In this document: in pieces, positions 32,498 to 41,654 of the stretch
How positions within the stretch are numbered: position 1 is the first letter of the stretch
Layout of the letters: every line of letters begins with the position of its first letter
NCBI GenBank assembly: GCA_025594325.1
Contig: JANHCV010000015.1
Location: 372,001-436,000 of the forward strand
Direction of reading: 5' to 3'
DNA from: Blastocladiella emersonii ATCC 22665
Taxonomy: Eukaryota > Blastocladiomycota > Blastocladiomycetes > Blastocladiales > Blastocladiaceae
DNA: 64,000 nt
Translations under genes and position numbers: made by a program
Notes under the pieces: generated by a model
Seen by the model: the letters and a program-made list of their open reading frames with translations, nothing else
Told to the model about the DNA's origin: nothing
Databases searched by the model: none

Positions 32498-32809
32498 GCT
32501 GACAAGGCATGCTTGGCCACGGACAGACGGTATCACAAGGTTGTTCTTGCCATCTTCAATCACTTTGACGCTTCTTTCCACGAGGCGACCAAATGGGAGC
32601 AGCTCGGCGAGCTTCGCCGCTACGTCCTGGGCATGTTCTGTAACTTTGGCCGTCCCAAGGGCTGGGTCCTCGCAGGGTACCGCAGGGCGCGACTGTACGG
32701 CGGGAGCGAGTGTAGCGATTCGAGCGACTGCGAGTGTCACGAGTGTGATGGCGACGATGATGAAGACGGGTATGGCTTTGATGACGATGACGATGACGAT
32801 TGGGACTGA
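32498..32809 (+). pseudogene. 5'-truncated relic of the 33-38 kb tandem family
   Basis: An open frame matching the C-terminal quarter of the intact copies: YHKVVLAIFNHFDASFHEATKWEQLGELRRYVLGMF, then an ARLYGG motif and an acidic Asp-rich end (FDDDDDDDWD). Nothing upstream matches the first 350 residues of the family. The frame continues upstream to 32417, but the sequence there is unrelated, so translation from it is doubtful. The CGCGTTGCGCCACCACGTG element follows 145 bp after the stop, as in the other copies. Confidence 0.7.
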
Positions 32810-32953
32810 GGCGACGATGGTTTGGACTCGATGGACGAGTAACGATCATAAAGGTTTGTGATGCAGCTGTTTGATAGGATGAATTCGCGCCCGGCGTGCA
32901 GATGTTTCTCATCAGCTCAACTCATTTCTCACCTTGAGCGAGTGACTGCGGTG

Positions 32954-32972
32954 CGCGTTGCGCCACCACGTG
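32954..32972 (+). repeat. CGCGTTGCGCCACCACGTG element, array copy a
   Basis: The 19-mer lies 145 bp after the relic's stop. It ends in an E-box-like CACGTG. Copies follow each member of the tandem family at nearly the same distance. Confidence 0.6.
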
Positions 32973-33214
32973 AGGGTCGAGTGCCACCATCGATCCTTCT
33001 TTAGAGCAAGCGAGCGCAGAGTAACGGCAACCGTCCGCCGTTTCTGACTGTGACCCAGACCCGGCAGCGTTTGATCGACGCGTCAGCACTGGCAGCTGGT
33101 TGGGAAATAGAGCAGCAGGTGTTAGCCCTTGCATACGCCTGCCTTCGTTCATCAATATTCCTACGACGCGGTATGGTAGCAAGTGCCAGCCGAGGGTCCA
33201 ACACATGCCGCTGC

Positions 33215-33228
33215 GAGACGCGTCGCGA
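33215..33228. promoter_or_regulatory. GAGACGCGTCGCGA motif upstream of tandem-family gene 1
   Basis: Identical to the 14-mers at 28044 and 51222; here it lies 129 bp before the ATG at 33357. Confidence 0.35.
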
Positions 33229-33356
33229 GACCCGTCGTGAGACAATTTGATCAAGCGCGCCCACGTGGTCCACGTTCCCAAGCCTTTGCGCTCAAAACGC
33301 GGCGGAGCCCTCGCCGCTCGTCCGCTCTCCCCAACGAGCGACACACACATACTGCA

Positions 33357-34865
33357 ATGAAACAAAAACGCCGTAACCGCAGCAACAAGAAGTCGAGCAA
33401 CGCCGAGTCGCCGCAGTTTGGCCTCGGCGCCCTGCTCCACACGCTGGCCGGCCCGAAGCTCCTGCAGCTCGCCAAACCGCGCCGCGCTGTCGCCGCTGCG
33501 TCCGGAGCCTTGCGCGATGCTGCGCGCGACGACTCCGTCGTCGTGACTTGGACCACGCGCACCGTGCTTGCCCATCCTGCTCCTAGCTGGGCACAGGACT
33601 CGGGCGGTTTCTTGCATGATCTGGTGTCGAGCCCCACGGGCCGCCGCAACACGACGCTTCGCATGGCCGACATGTTCAACTCGATCCTCGAGTCTTATCA
33701 TCAGCTCGATCCCGACGACTGGGCTCCTCCGATTGTGCAGCACGGTCTCTCGCGCGTTTACCTTACCTGCATTGCGCAGCGTGTCGCAGGCGCCCTCGTT
33801 CTCCCGGTCTCGACCAAGAACCTGTCCGAGCAGCTCTCAAAGTCAATCGGCGGCGACCTCACCGACCTGCTTTCCGCCATGCGTCTGGGCTCAAATGCCA
33901 AGAAGACAAAGAAAAAGAGCGCTCAGCCCCGCCCGCTCTCGCAGTCGCCCGTCGGACTTGCCGTGATTCTGTGTCTCTTCCTGACCATGGCCGGCGACGC
34001 GGACCTGCTCGGTCACTTTCTCGGCGAGCTTCTCGAACATGCTCCTGGCCTGCTCTCCACGCCCGTCGAGCCGCACGTGTGGAACTCGATCGACGATAAC
34101 GTGTTCGACCCACAGGAAATGCTTCGGTACCCGGACCCGCTCAAACCTGAGGGCGCGATGTCGTGGGAGCCCAAGGTTAACCTCACCCGGCCAATCAAGC
34201 CAACGCTCCTCGAGGTGCTTGCCGGCAACGCGATCGCGGCGTTCAACGACGGCGTGCGCGCTCTCGTCGCCCAGCCGCGGTTCGGCATGGACGGGCGCCG
34301 CTTCGTCGAGGACTTTCTCAACTCGCGCGGGCCCCGGCACTTCCAGCACGCGCGCATTCGCACTCAACCCGTGACGGCGGCCGGCGTCAAGGCGATCCAC
34401 GACTGGCTTGTCGCGCATGGGTGGCGCGACTCGGACCCTCGCACGCAATACGACGGGTCGACGTGCCAGTGGTTCACCGACGGACCGTACCACGAGGTAG
34501 TGCTTGCCGTGTTCGAGCACTTTGACGTTCCCTTCCACAAGGCGACCAAGTGGGAGCAACTCGGCGAGGTCCGCCACACGGTCAAGGACATGTTCCGCGA
34601 CTTCGGCATGCCCAAACCCGCGCTTCTCGAAAAGAATCGCAAGGCGCGGCTGTACGGTGGCCGCGAGCGCAGCGACTTGACCGACCGCGAGTGGGCCGCC
34701 CGCTGGGGCTTGTACGACGACGATGGTATCGACGACGATGACGACGACGACGGCTTCTATGATGATGACGACGACGAGTACGACTCGGACGACGATGATT
34801 CCGAGGAGTACGACTTGGACGAGGTCGACTCGGACGATGCGGACTCGGACTGGGAGGACGAGTAA
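33357..34865 (+). CDS. tandem orphan family, copy 1 (intact, acidic tail)
   Basis: An intron-less gene of 502 residues starting MKQKRRNRSNKK, a basic N-terminus that could act as a nuclear signal. Segments shared with copy 2 include PRRAVAAASGALRDAARD, VVTWTTRTVLAHP, DDWAPPIVQHGLSRVYLTCIAQRVAGALVLPV, PVEPHVWNSI, PRFGMDGRRFVEDFLNSRGPRHFQHAR and FEHFDVPFHKATKWEQLGEVR (quoted in pieces). The last 50 residues are almost entirely Asp/Glu with Ser and Tyr, absent from copy 2. I recognise no domain. A run of related genes with a decayed member suggests a lineage-specific family expanding by tandem duplication. Asp-rich C-termini occur in many nucleolar and histone-binding proteins, which is weak evidence only. 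Confidence 0.8.
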   Translation: MKQKRRNRSNKKSSNAESPQFGLGALLHTLAGPKLLQLAKPRRAVAAASGALRDAARDDSVVVTWTTRTVLAHPAPSWAQDSGGFLHDLVSSPTGRRNTTLRMADMFNSILESYHQLDPDDWAPPIVQHGLSRVYLTCIAQRVAGALVLPVSTKNLSEQLSKSIGGDLTDLLSAMRLGSNAKKTKKKSAQPRPLSQSPVGLAVILCLFLTMAGDADLLGHFLGELLEHAPGLLSTPVEPHVWNSIDDNVFDPQEMLRYPDPLKPEGAMSWEPKVNLTRPIKPTLLEVLAGNAIAAFNDGVRALVAQPRFGMDGRRFVEDFLNSRGPRHFQHARIRTQPVTAAGVKAIHDWLVAHGWRDSDPRTQYDGSTCQWFTDGPYHEVVLAVFEHFDVPFHKATKWEQLGEVRHTVKDMFRDFGMPKPALLEKNRKARLYGGRERSDLTDREWAARWGLYDDDGIDDDDDDDGFYDDDDDEYDSDDDDSEEYDLDEVDSDDADSDWEDE

Positions 34866-35012
34866 CGATCTTGCTACGCTCCGAATGTCCGCGCCTGTTT
34901 CGTGAGTTTAGTTCGTCGTTTCTATAATAAAGAGTGGCCCCGCGCGACGCGAGGTTGTTCCACAATAACTCAAAAACTTGTCGAATCCGGGCGCCTGCCT
35001 GACGTTGAGGGA

Positions 35013-35032
35013 CGCGCTGCGCCACCACGTGG
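35013..35032 (+). repeat. CGCGCTGCGCCACCACGTGG element, array copy b
   Basis: One mismatch to the other copies. It lies 148 bp after the stop of copy 1. Confidence 0.6.
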
Positions 35033-35282
35033 CCTGGTCAGGATCAGCGGGCCCGAAGGACTGTCACGAATCCGCTTCAATCACAGGTTTCTCTCAATTT
35101 GACAGGACGATCTGTGAGAAACTACGACTGACACAGCGCGCAACACCGCAGCTTGCGGCCCACGCGGTGCACTGACGCACGTGCCACGCGTTGATCCGCG
35201 TTCGTGCATTTCTTGCCCCGGGCGCCACCGCTCTCGTCCTCTCTCTCCCTAACGCTCCAAACGAGACACACCACACACTGCA

Positions 35283-36629
35283 ATGAATCAAAAGCTTTGC
35301 AACCGCAACGCTGACAAGTCGAACGAGTCGACGCAGGATGGCCTCGGCGCGCTGCTTGACGCCTTGGTCGGCCCGAAGATCCTGCAGCTCGTCAAGCCGC
35401 GCCGCGCCGTTGCCGCTACGTCTTCTGCCTTACGTGACGCCACGCGCGACGAGTCTGTCATCGTGACTTGGACCACGCGTACGGTTCTCGCGCACCCCTC
35501 CTCTGGCGACCGCAGCGGCAAGTTGAACACTTTGGTGTCGAGTCCCATGGGCTGCTGCAACACGACGCTCCGCATGGCCGCAATGTTCCAGTCGATCATC
35601 GAGTCTTACATTCAGCTCGATCCAGAGGACTGGGCGCCTCCGATTGTCCACCACGGTCTCTCGCGCGCGTACCTCACTTGCATTGCCCAGCGCGTGGCTG
35701 GCGCGCTCGTCCTTCCCGTCACCACGGCGGGCCTCTCCGAGCAGCTCTCGCAGTCCCTTGGCCGTGACTTCTCCAACCTGTTTGCCGATCTGCGCATTGG
35801 TGCCAAGCTCGAGCTTGCGGAGGCCGCTGATCCCCGCTCTCTCTCAAAGTCTCCAGTCGCACTCGCCGTCGTCCTGTGTCTCTTTCTGACCGTGGTCAGC
35901 GACGTGGGCCTGCTCCGGCACTTTCTCGGCGAGCTTCACGCACGCGCCCCGGATCTCCTTTCCACGCCCGTTGAGCCGCACGTGTGGAACTCGATTGGTA
36001 GCAACCTCGGCTCAAACTTCTATGTGCTCGAGTACCCCGACCCGCAGAAACCCGGCAGCCAGTACGTGCGGCCGTGGGAGCCCAAATTCGACCTGACGCG
36101 GCCGATTCGGCCAACGCTCGTCGAGGTGACTGCCGCCATGGCGCTGGTTTCCTTCAACCACGGCGTGTTTGGCCTGGTCACGGAGCCGCGGTTCGGAATG
36201 GACGGGCATCGCCTCGTCCAAGATTTCCTCAACTCGCGCGGACCGCGACACTTTCAGCACGCGCGGGTCCGCACCCAGGTCGTGACAGCGGCGGGCGTCA
36301 AGTCCATCCACAAGTGGCTGCTCGCGCGCGGATGGCGCGATTCGGATGAGCTGACGCAGGGCGACGGGTCGACGTGCCAGTGGTTTATGAACAGCTACCA
36401 GCACGACGTCGTGCTAGCCGTCTTCGAGCACTTTGACGCTCCTTTCCACAAGGCGACCAAGTGGGAGTCCATCGGCGAGGTGCGCCAGTACGTCAAGGAG
36501 ATGTTCCGCGACTACGGCCTCCCAAACCGCCAGCTCCTTGACAAGTTCCGCAAAGCGCGGCTGTACGGCGGCCGCGAGCGCTCGGATTTCAACGACCGCG
36601 AGTGGATGAGCTACGCGTACGGTTACTAA
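35283..36629 (+). CDS. tandem orphan family, copy 2 (intact, no acidic tail)
   Basis: An intron-less gene of 448 residues, colinear with copy 1 from MNQKLCNRNADKSNESTQDG to ARLYGGRERSDFNDREW. It then ends YAYGY where copy 1 continues into about 50 acidic residues. Conserved runs such as SFNHGVFGLVTEPRFGMDGH and WFMNSYQHDVVLAVFEHFD show the two genes are close paralogues. The sequence is free of stops and frameshifts, which argues that both are under selection. No domain is recognised. The leader (ACACACTGCAATG) resembles that of copy 1, so the promoter region was duplicated too. Confidence 0.8.
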   Translation: MNQKLCNRNADKSNESTQDGLGALLDALVGPKILQLVKPRRAVAATSSALRDATRDESVIVTWTTRTVLAHPSSGDRSGKLNTLVSSPMGCCNTTLRMAAMFQSIIESYIQLDPEDWAPPIVHHGLSRAYLTCIAQRVAGALVLPVTTAGLSEQLSQSLGRDFSNLFADLRIGAKLELAEAADPRSLSKSPVALAVVLCLFLTVVSDVGLLRHFLGELHARAPDLLSTPVEPHVWNSIGSNLGSNFYVLEYPDPQKPGSQYVRPWEPKFDLTRPIRPTLVEVTAAMALVSFNHGVFGLVTEPRFGMDGHRLVQDFLNSRGPRHFQHARVRTQVVTAAGVKSIHKWLLARGWRDSDELTQGDGSTCQWFMNSYQHDVVLAVFEHFDAPFHKATKWESIGEVRQYVKEMFRDYGLPNRQLLDKFRKARLYGGRERSDFNDREWMSYAYGY

Positions 36630-36745
36630 GCGGTGTTGCCCAGAACACGAATGGGACAGAATCGAGTTGTGATGCAGCTTTATCAATAACATGGCTTCGC
36701 GGCCGAGTGTTTCTTTCACGAGACCCCAAGCACTCGCGCCGCGGA

Positions 36746-36765
36746 CGCGTTGCGCCACCACGTGG
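36746..36765 (+). repeat. CGCGTTGCGCCACCACGTGG element, array copy c
   Basis: It lies 117 bp after the stop of copy 2, within a longer conserved 3' flank (GGCTTCGCGGCCGAGTG at about 36692) that recurs after copy 3 near 37979. Confidence 0.6.
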
Positions 36766-37047
36766 TCTGATCAGGGCCACGGACGGCGAAGCGGAGCCGC
36801 TGAATTCTCGCGAAGCCGCTCCGCTTCAGGCTTCGCTCAAACTGACATGCGAGTACTGGTGGATTCACGAAGGTCTCGCGACTGACCGACAGACAGCGTG
36901 CGACGCGGGGCACTTCTGCACGTGCCTCGCAGTCGCGAGGCTTTGAGCTGGGCTTGGAGCGGGGCTTCGAGTCAACTTCGTGCCGCCATCGTGCTCGCTT
37001 TCTCCCCGACCAAATTGGTACGAGCGCCAAGCACCACACTCGTTGCA

Positions 37048-37891
37048 ATGAAACAGAAGCGTCGTAACCGGTGCAACAGCGAGGAGTCGGACAAATCGAC
37101 GCAGCTCGGCCAGGGCTCCCTGCTTCATACTTTTGTCGGCCGGATGGTCCTCCAGCTTGTCACGCCGCGCCGCACCATTGCCGCTGCGTCTGCCGCCTTG
37201 CGCGACGTTGCGCGTGACGACTCGGCCATCGTGACTTGGACTACGCATGCGGTTCTTGCCCATCCTGCTCGCCGCTGGTACCACCGTGGGCAAAAACCTC
37301 GGCTCCAAGTACCTGCTCGAGTACCACGACCCGCTGGAGCCCAACAACGTGCGCGCGACGCTGCAGGCGTCCAAAGTTGACCTGCGCGGCCGATTCGCCC
37401 AACGCTGCTTGAGGTGCTCGCCGCCATGGCAATCATCTCCTTCAACCACCGCGTTCTCGAGCTTGTCTCGGAACCGCGGTTCGGCATGAATGGGCGCCGC
37501 TCCGTCCAAGACTTTCTCAACTCTCGCGGCCGCCGCGAACTGCGCAACATGAACATCCGCAGCCAACCGGTGACGGCGGCCGGCGTCAAGTACATCCATG
37601 ACTGGCTTCTCGCGCGCGGTTGGCGCGATGAGGATCCGTTCACGCAGGGGGACGGGATGACGTGCCAGTGCTTTCTTGCTCAGCGATTACGACGTGCTTC
37701 TTGCCGTCTTCGAGCACTTTGACGTCTCGTTCCACAAGGCGACCAAGTGGGAGTACGTTGGCGAGATTCGCCAGCACGTCAAGGAAAGGTTTCGCGACGA
37801 CGGAATTCCGGACGAATGGCTCCTCGACAAGTTCTACGAGGCGCGGCTATATGGCGGATACGAGAACTCGGATTACACTGACTATGAGTAG
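37048..37891 (+). pseudogene. tandem orphan family, copy 3 (decayed)
   Basis: It begins like copy 1 (MKQKRRNRCNSEES, then RRTIAAASAALRDVARDD) and ends like copy 2 (FDVSFHKATKWEYVGEIRQHVKERF ... ARLYGGYENSD). Roughly 150 residues between VLAHPA and GSKYLLEYHDP are missing. The remaining pieces lie in alternating frames with breaks near 37260, 37385 and 37680. It cannot encode the family protein and is a relic. Homology of each fragment to copies 1 and 2 is clear by eye. Confidence 0.82.
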
Positions 37892-38034
37892 CTGACCGGT
37901 GCCTTTGGCCTCTAGGAGGTGTTGCACAAGCGTACGAATGGGACGGAATCGATGTGCCGCAGTTTTATTAATAACATGGCTTCGCGGCCGAGTGCCTGTT
38001 TCACGATGGCTCAAGGATCTTTGAGCGCTGAAGA

Positions 38035-38053
38035 CGCGTTGCGCCACCACGTG
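38035..38053 (+). repeat. CGCGTTGCGCCACCACGTG element, array copy d
   Basis: Identical to copy a over 19 bp and 144 bp after the decayed gene. It also lies just past the 3' end of the ankyrin-like gene on the other strand. Confidence 0.6.
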
Positions 38054-38079
38054 AGCATCAAACCACCATAACATATATT

Positions 38080-39058
38080 CTACCCCGACGCCTCGATCCG
38101 GCCGACCAGCGGCGCCCATCTCAACTCTTGCGTCTCCTCCTCCTCGCCAGCTCTCGCATACCTCCTCACCGCCGCCATCCGCTTCATACACAAATCTACG
38201 ATCGACACCATTCCGTGCTCCTCGGCCTCGACGATCCACGCCCACCCAGCCGTCCGCCACCACGCCTGGACCGGACTATCCTTGACCATGGCCTCGATCG
38301 CCGCCGCAGGCATACGGACGGGCAGTCCCGACGCCCGCCACCACTCAAGCACGCTTGTGTGGCCGTTGCTGCTCGCGAGCTCGACAGCCATGGCCGAGTA
38401 CTTGACGCCGCGGCGCGCCGCGAACAGCCACCAGTCGAGGACGCGCGCGTGTCCGTTGGCCGAGGCGAGGACCATGGCGTCGGCGGGACACTCGACGGCG
38501 GCGTTGTTATGGGCGGATCGCCACCAGTCGAGGACAGCGACGTGGCCGGCGCAGCTCGCGGCGACCAGCGGTTTCGGGCCCGCTGCTGCGACTGCATCGG
38601 GCCGCGCTTGGAGCCAGATGTCGAGCACCTCGACGCGTCCTGCTCCGCTCGCGAGTTCGAGTGCGCGGACCACGGCTTCGTTTGACAACCCTCCCGCGCC
38701 GACCGTCTTGCACCACCACGCGAGCACGTCCGCGCGTCCGTGGAGACTCGCCGTCTCGGGACACGCGTCGTGCGGGCCGAAATCTGCGGGCCAGGTACGG
38801 TGCAGCATGATCAGGCGGTCAACGCGGCCCGCGGCCGCGGATTCGGCGATGGTGCAGCCGGGGAAGACGGCGAATGCTGCGCGCTGGACCCGTGTCAGGT
38901 GCGGGGCGACGGCGAGGTACTGGCGCAGCTCGTGGGCGAGCTTGGTACGCGCGGGGGTCCGGTCGAGAGCGACGAGCGACGCGTAGGCGCGCGACGCGCG
39001 GTCGATGCACGCGACGAGAATGAGCTCGATGAGTTCGATGGGGAGGTGGGAGATTCAT
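38080..39058 (-). pseudogene. ankyrin-like repeat protein with F-box-like start, homopolymer frameshift
   Basis: The main frame, open from about 39055 to the stop at 38080, holds short ankyrin-like repeats (HVAVLDWWRS, HARVLDWWLFAA, HTSVLEWWRASG) of the VLDWW type. It lacks an ATG until MLHRTWP at 38808. The preceding 80 in-frame residues look real: LPIELIELILVACIDRASRAYASLVAL resembles an F-box helix, but a stop lies just before them. The only suitable ATG (39056-39058) is in another frame; removing one base from the CCCC run (39040-39043 on the plus strand) would join MNLPPP to IELIELIL. So there is either a real frameshift, a sequencing error, or a shorter protein starting at 38808. Such F-box/ankyrin proteins often recruit ubiquitin-ligase substrates. 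Confidence 0.65.
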
Positions 39059-39384
39059 CGTGTTGTCGTTTGGATAGTGGTGCGAAGAAGCGGGCCTACC
39101 ACGTATTTGAACTTCCCGCTCTTGTCGATGGCCGGCACCCGTGTCCGATGACTCTCGCGGGTGCGGTAAGGCAGGGACCCAACCGATGGCGGCGGATAAT
39201 GGATCGCGGTGGGGGTGGGCGACTCGTGGTCGGGGCTTGGCGGTCCGCGGCGGCTTGCTCGCGGACCTCGATTCAGTGGATACGCCGCGGTGTTGCTACC
39301 AGCTGGAGCACGCTCATGGATCAGACCGTTCATCACAACTCGACGCGTTTCATCACTCGTCAATCGATCCACTCACACGCTGAT
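39059..39384. other. intergenic spacer
   Basis: This is the region between the 5' end of the ankyrin-like gene and the 3' end of the orphan gene at 39385. No coding or RNA feature is recognised. Confidence 0.45.
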
Positions 39385-40447
39385 TCATGCCTCGCGCGCC
39401 CGCTTGGGCTCGGCAAACGGGCTCAGGTCGAGCTCGGGCGCAACCTCGAGCCGCTGGCGCGCGGGGACCAGGACATTGCGGCCGATGCGCGACTTGCACA
39501 CCCAGCTACGCGTCGCGTCGCCGCCACGCGTCAGTCTCCACCTCGTCCATCGACCTCACACCCGCGTACCTCTTGACCTTGACGATCCCGCGCCGCTTCT
39601 TCTCGCTGGCCCGCTGCGGCCGCGCTCCGAGCAGCGCGCGGTACGCCTTGCCCAGGACCTCAGTCCACTCGACACCCATCTCGCGCTGCCGCTCGCGGTC
39701 CCGCCCGTGCTCCGCCTGCTCGACCGTGACCTTCCGCTGCCGATGCACGCGCACGCGGTACTGGAACTGCGACATGCGCCACTGCTGCGCACCCCCATCA
39801 ACCGCGCACGTACCTCCTGGGTACTTGGCGGCGAGGCGCGACGGCGTGCGTTCGACGGCGACGTGGATCGACGCCGCGTCGTCGTTGTCACCCGAAGCCG
39901 GGTACTCGGCGCGCACGAGAACACAATGCGACGTTGATTCGGGCGTCAGCGGGCGCGCGGTCGGCGGCGGCGGCGGTGTGGAGGGCGGCGGGAGCGCGGA
40001 TTCGGCTGCGATGATGGATTTCTACCCCCACGCGCGCGATCAGACACACGCGCTTGGACGCGAACCACGCTCCCAAAAACGTACCACAGCCATCATCCGC
40101 GCGCCGCGGCCCGCCTCAGACGCGAGCCAGCGGCACACGGCCGCGTTACTTGACGCCGCTGTCCCATCGCCGCCGCCGCCCGCGGCTGCAGGCGCGTCGT
40201 CGGCGACGCTCACGACGACGTGCACGATGCGCGGCGCGTCGGGCGCGGTGAGCGGGGTCACGACAAACAGGTCGTTGGTCGGCAGACGCAGGCTGTGCGT
40301 CGCGAGCGTCAGGGGCGCGGCGGCGATCGAGGCGATGGCGGTTGTCGTCGCGGTGGGTTTGGGGCGGTGCACGACGACGGCGGCCGTGGTGGTGCGTCGC
40401 GGTGCGAGGGCGGTCGTGGTCGTCGTTGATGGCATGGTTGATGGCAT
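39385..40447 (-). CDS. orphan three-exon protein, 311 residues
   Basis: Exons 40447-40085, 40021-39570 and 39505-39385 with 63 and 64 nt introns; both introns have GTACG donors, a CTGA branch-like site and GTAG ends, and the frame is kept. The N-terminal third is Thr/Ala-rich and may be disordered. Then comes FVVTPLTAPDAPRIVHVVVSVADD and, after the first intron, an Ala/Pro linker. The better conserved-looking part is WRMSQFQYRVRVHRQRKVTV followed by VEWTEVLGKAYRALLG, a KKRRGIVKVKSWV stretch and a Glu/Lys end. I do not recognise the family. The charged C-terminus, without a membrane segment, suggests a soluble, possibly nuclear protein. Confidence 0.6.
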
Positions 40448-40679
40448 GAGGCGAGGGAGGGGAGAGCTAAAGATAGCCCGAGACGCTGGTTAGCGCTCCG
40501 CCACCCGAGCTACGCTTGCAGCTTGCAGGGCGGCGGGTAAAGATGCGGTTGAGACAACACGTTTCGGGTGAATCGAAGCGCTCGCTGTTCTCGCGACGGG
40601 CCTTGTCGCCCTCATCGCTCGCCGATCCTCGCTCTCTCTCCCAACAACCGACCGCCTTTGCAACGTAGCACACACAAGA

Positions 40680-41584
40680 ATGATGACCAACCGCCACGGC
40701 CAGCTGACCGCCGAGTCGGTCCTGTTCTCGTCGTCCTCCTCGTCCTCGTCCTCGTCCAAGGCGGCCAAGACGTACGGCCGCAAGGACAAGAACCTGGCCA
40801 AGACGGCGCACCTGCGCATCTTCCCGGCGTGCAACCTGACCAACGACATTTTCTGGCGCTATTACGCCGTGCTGGCCGCCAACTGTACGATCCTCACGCA
40901 CCGCCTTCACTGCGCGCCTCCTCTGACCCGCCCACCGCGTGTGTAGCCGACTTCACGCTGACGACGCAGGTCGCGCCGACCGACGTCTACGAGTCGGCGT
41001 CGGCCCTCGAGTCGTTCCGCGACCACGCGCTGACGTCGTTCGACGCGGGCTCGGGCACCGGCTTCTTTGTCGTCGAGACGCGCAAGCCGCTGCGCGCCGC
41101 CGACACGGAAGCGGATCCGGCACACCACCACGACTCCACCTCCACGGGCCGCATCATCTCGACCGACGCAGCCCGCGTACTCGGCACGTCGCGCCTGCCG
41201 TTCCTCGGGTACATCTCGCTGCTGCGCGTGCGCGTGGTGCCGACGGACCTGAGCTTCGAGGACGCCGAGTCGGACGTGGCCAAGCTCGAGTTCGGGTTCC
41301 GGCCCGAGCTGGTCGCGGGTGGGCTCGCGGTCGAGGCGCTGCAGCACGTGCTGCTCGACGCCGTGTACGCCAAAAAAGAGGTGCGCAAGGTCGTGGTGGC
41401 GGTGCACCCGGCGAACGCGGCGGCGGCGGGCGTGCTCGAGGGGGTCGGGTTCAAGCACGAGAAGAGTGTCGAGGGGCTCGAGCGGTTCGGGTTCGGGAGC
41501 AACGAGGCCCGCGAGCTGTTCCGCAAGCTCAACCCGATCGACCCGCTCAACCCGGGCGCGGGCGGGATGATGCTGCGCGGCTAG
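40680..41584 (+). CDS. GNAT-family N-acetyltransferase
   Basis: Two exons, 40680-40884 and 40947-41584, with a 62 nt intron; 280 residues. After a Ser-run leader the protein has the GNAT order. The central beta strands include LGYISLLRVRVVPTDLSFEDAESDVAKLEFGFRPELVAGGLAVEALQHVLLDAV (in pieces), equivalent to motif A with the acetyl-CoA loop. KVVVAVHPANAAAAGVLEGVGFKHEKSVEGL is the typical N-A-x(n)-GF end of motif B. The acceptor is unknown; the form resembles RimJ-like protein or small-molecule acetyltransferases. A second ATG follows at once (ATGATG). It is convergent with the isocitrate dehydrogenase, 70 bp apart. Confidence 0.82.
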
Positions 41585-41654
41585 ACACCTCGTAGAGATG
41601 GGATCAAATGTGTGTGTGTATAATCAAAATCAATAGCGTGGGTACTTGAAGAAT

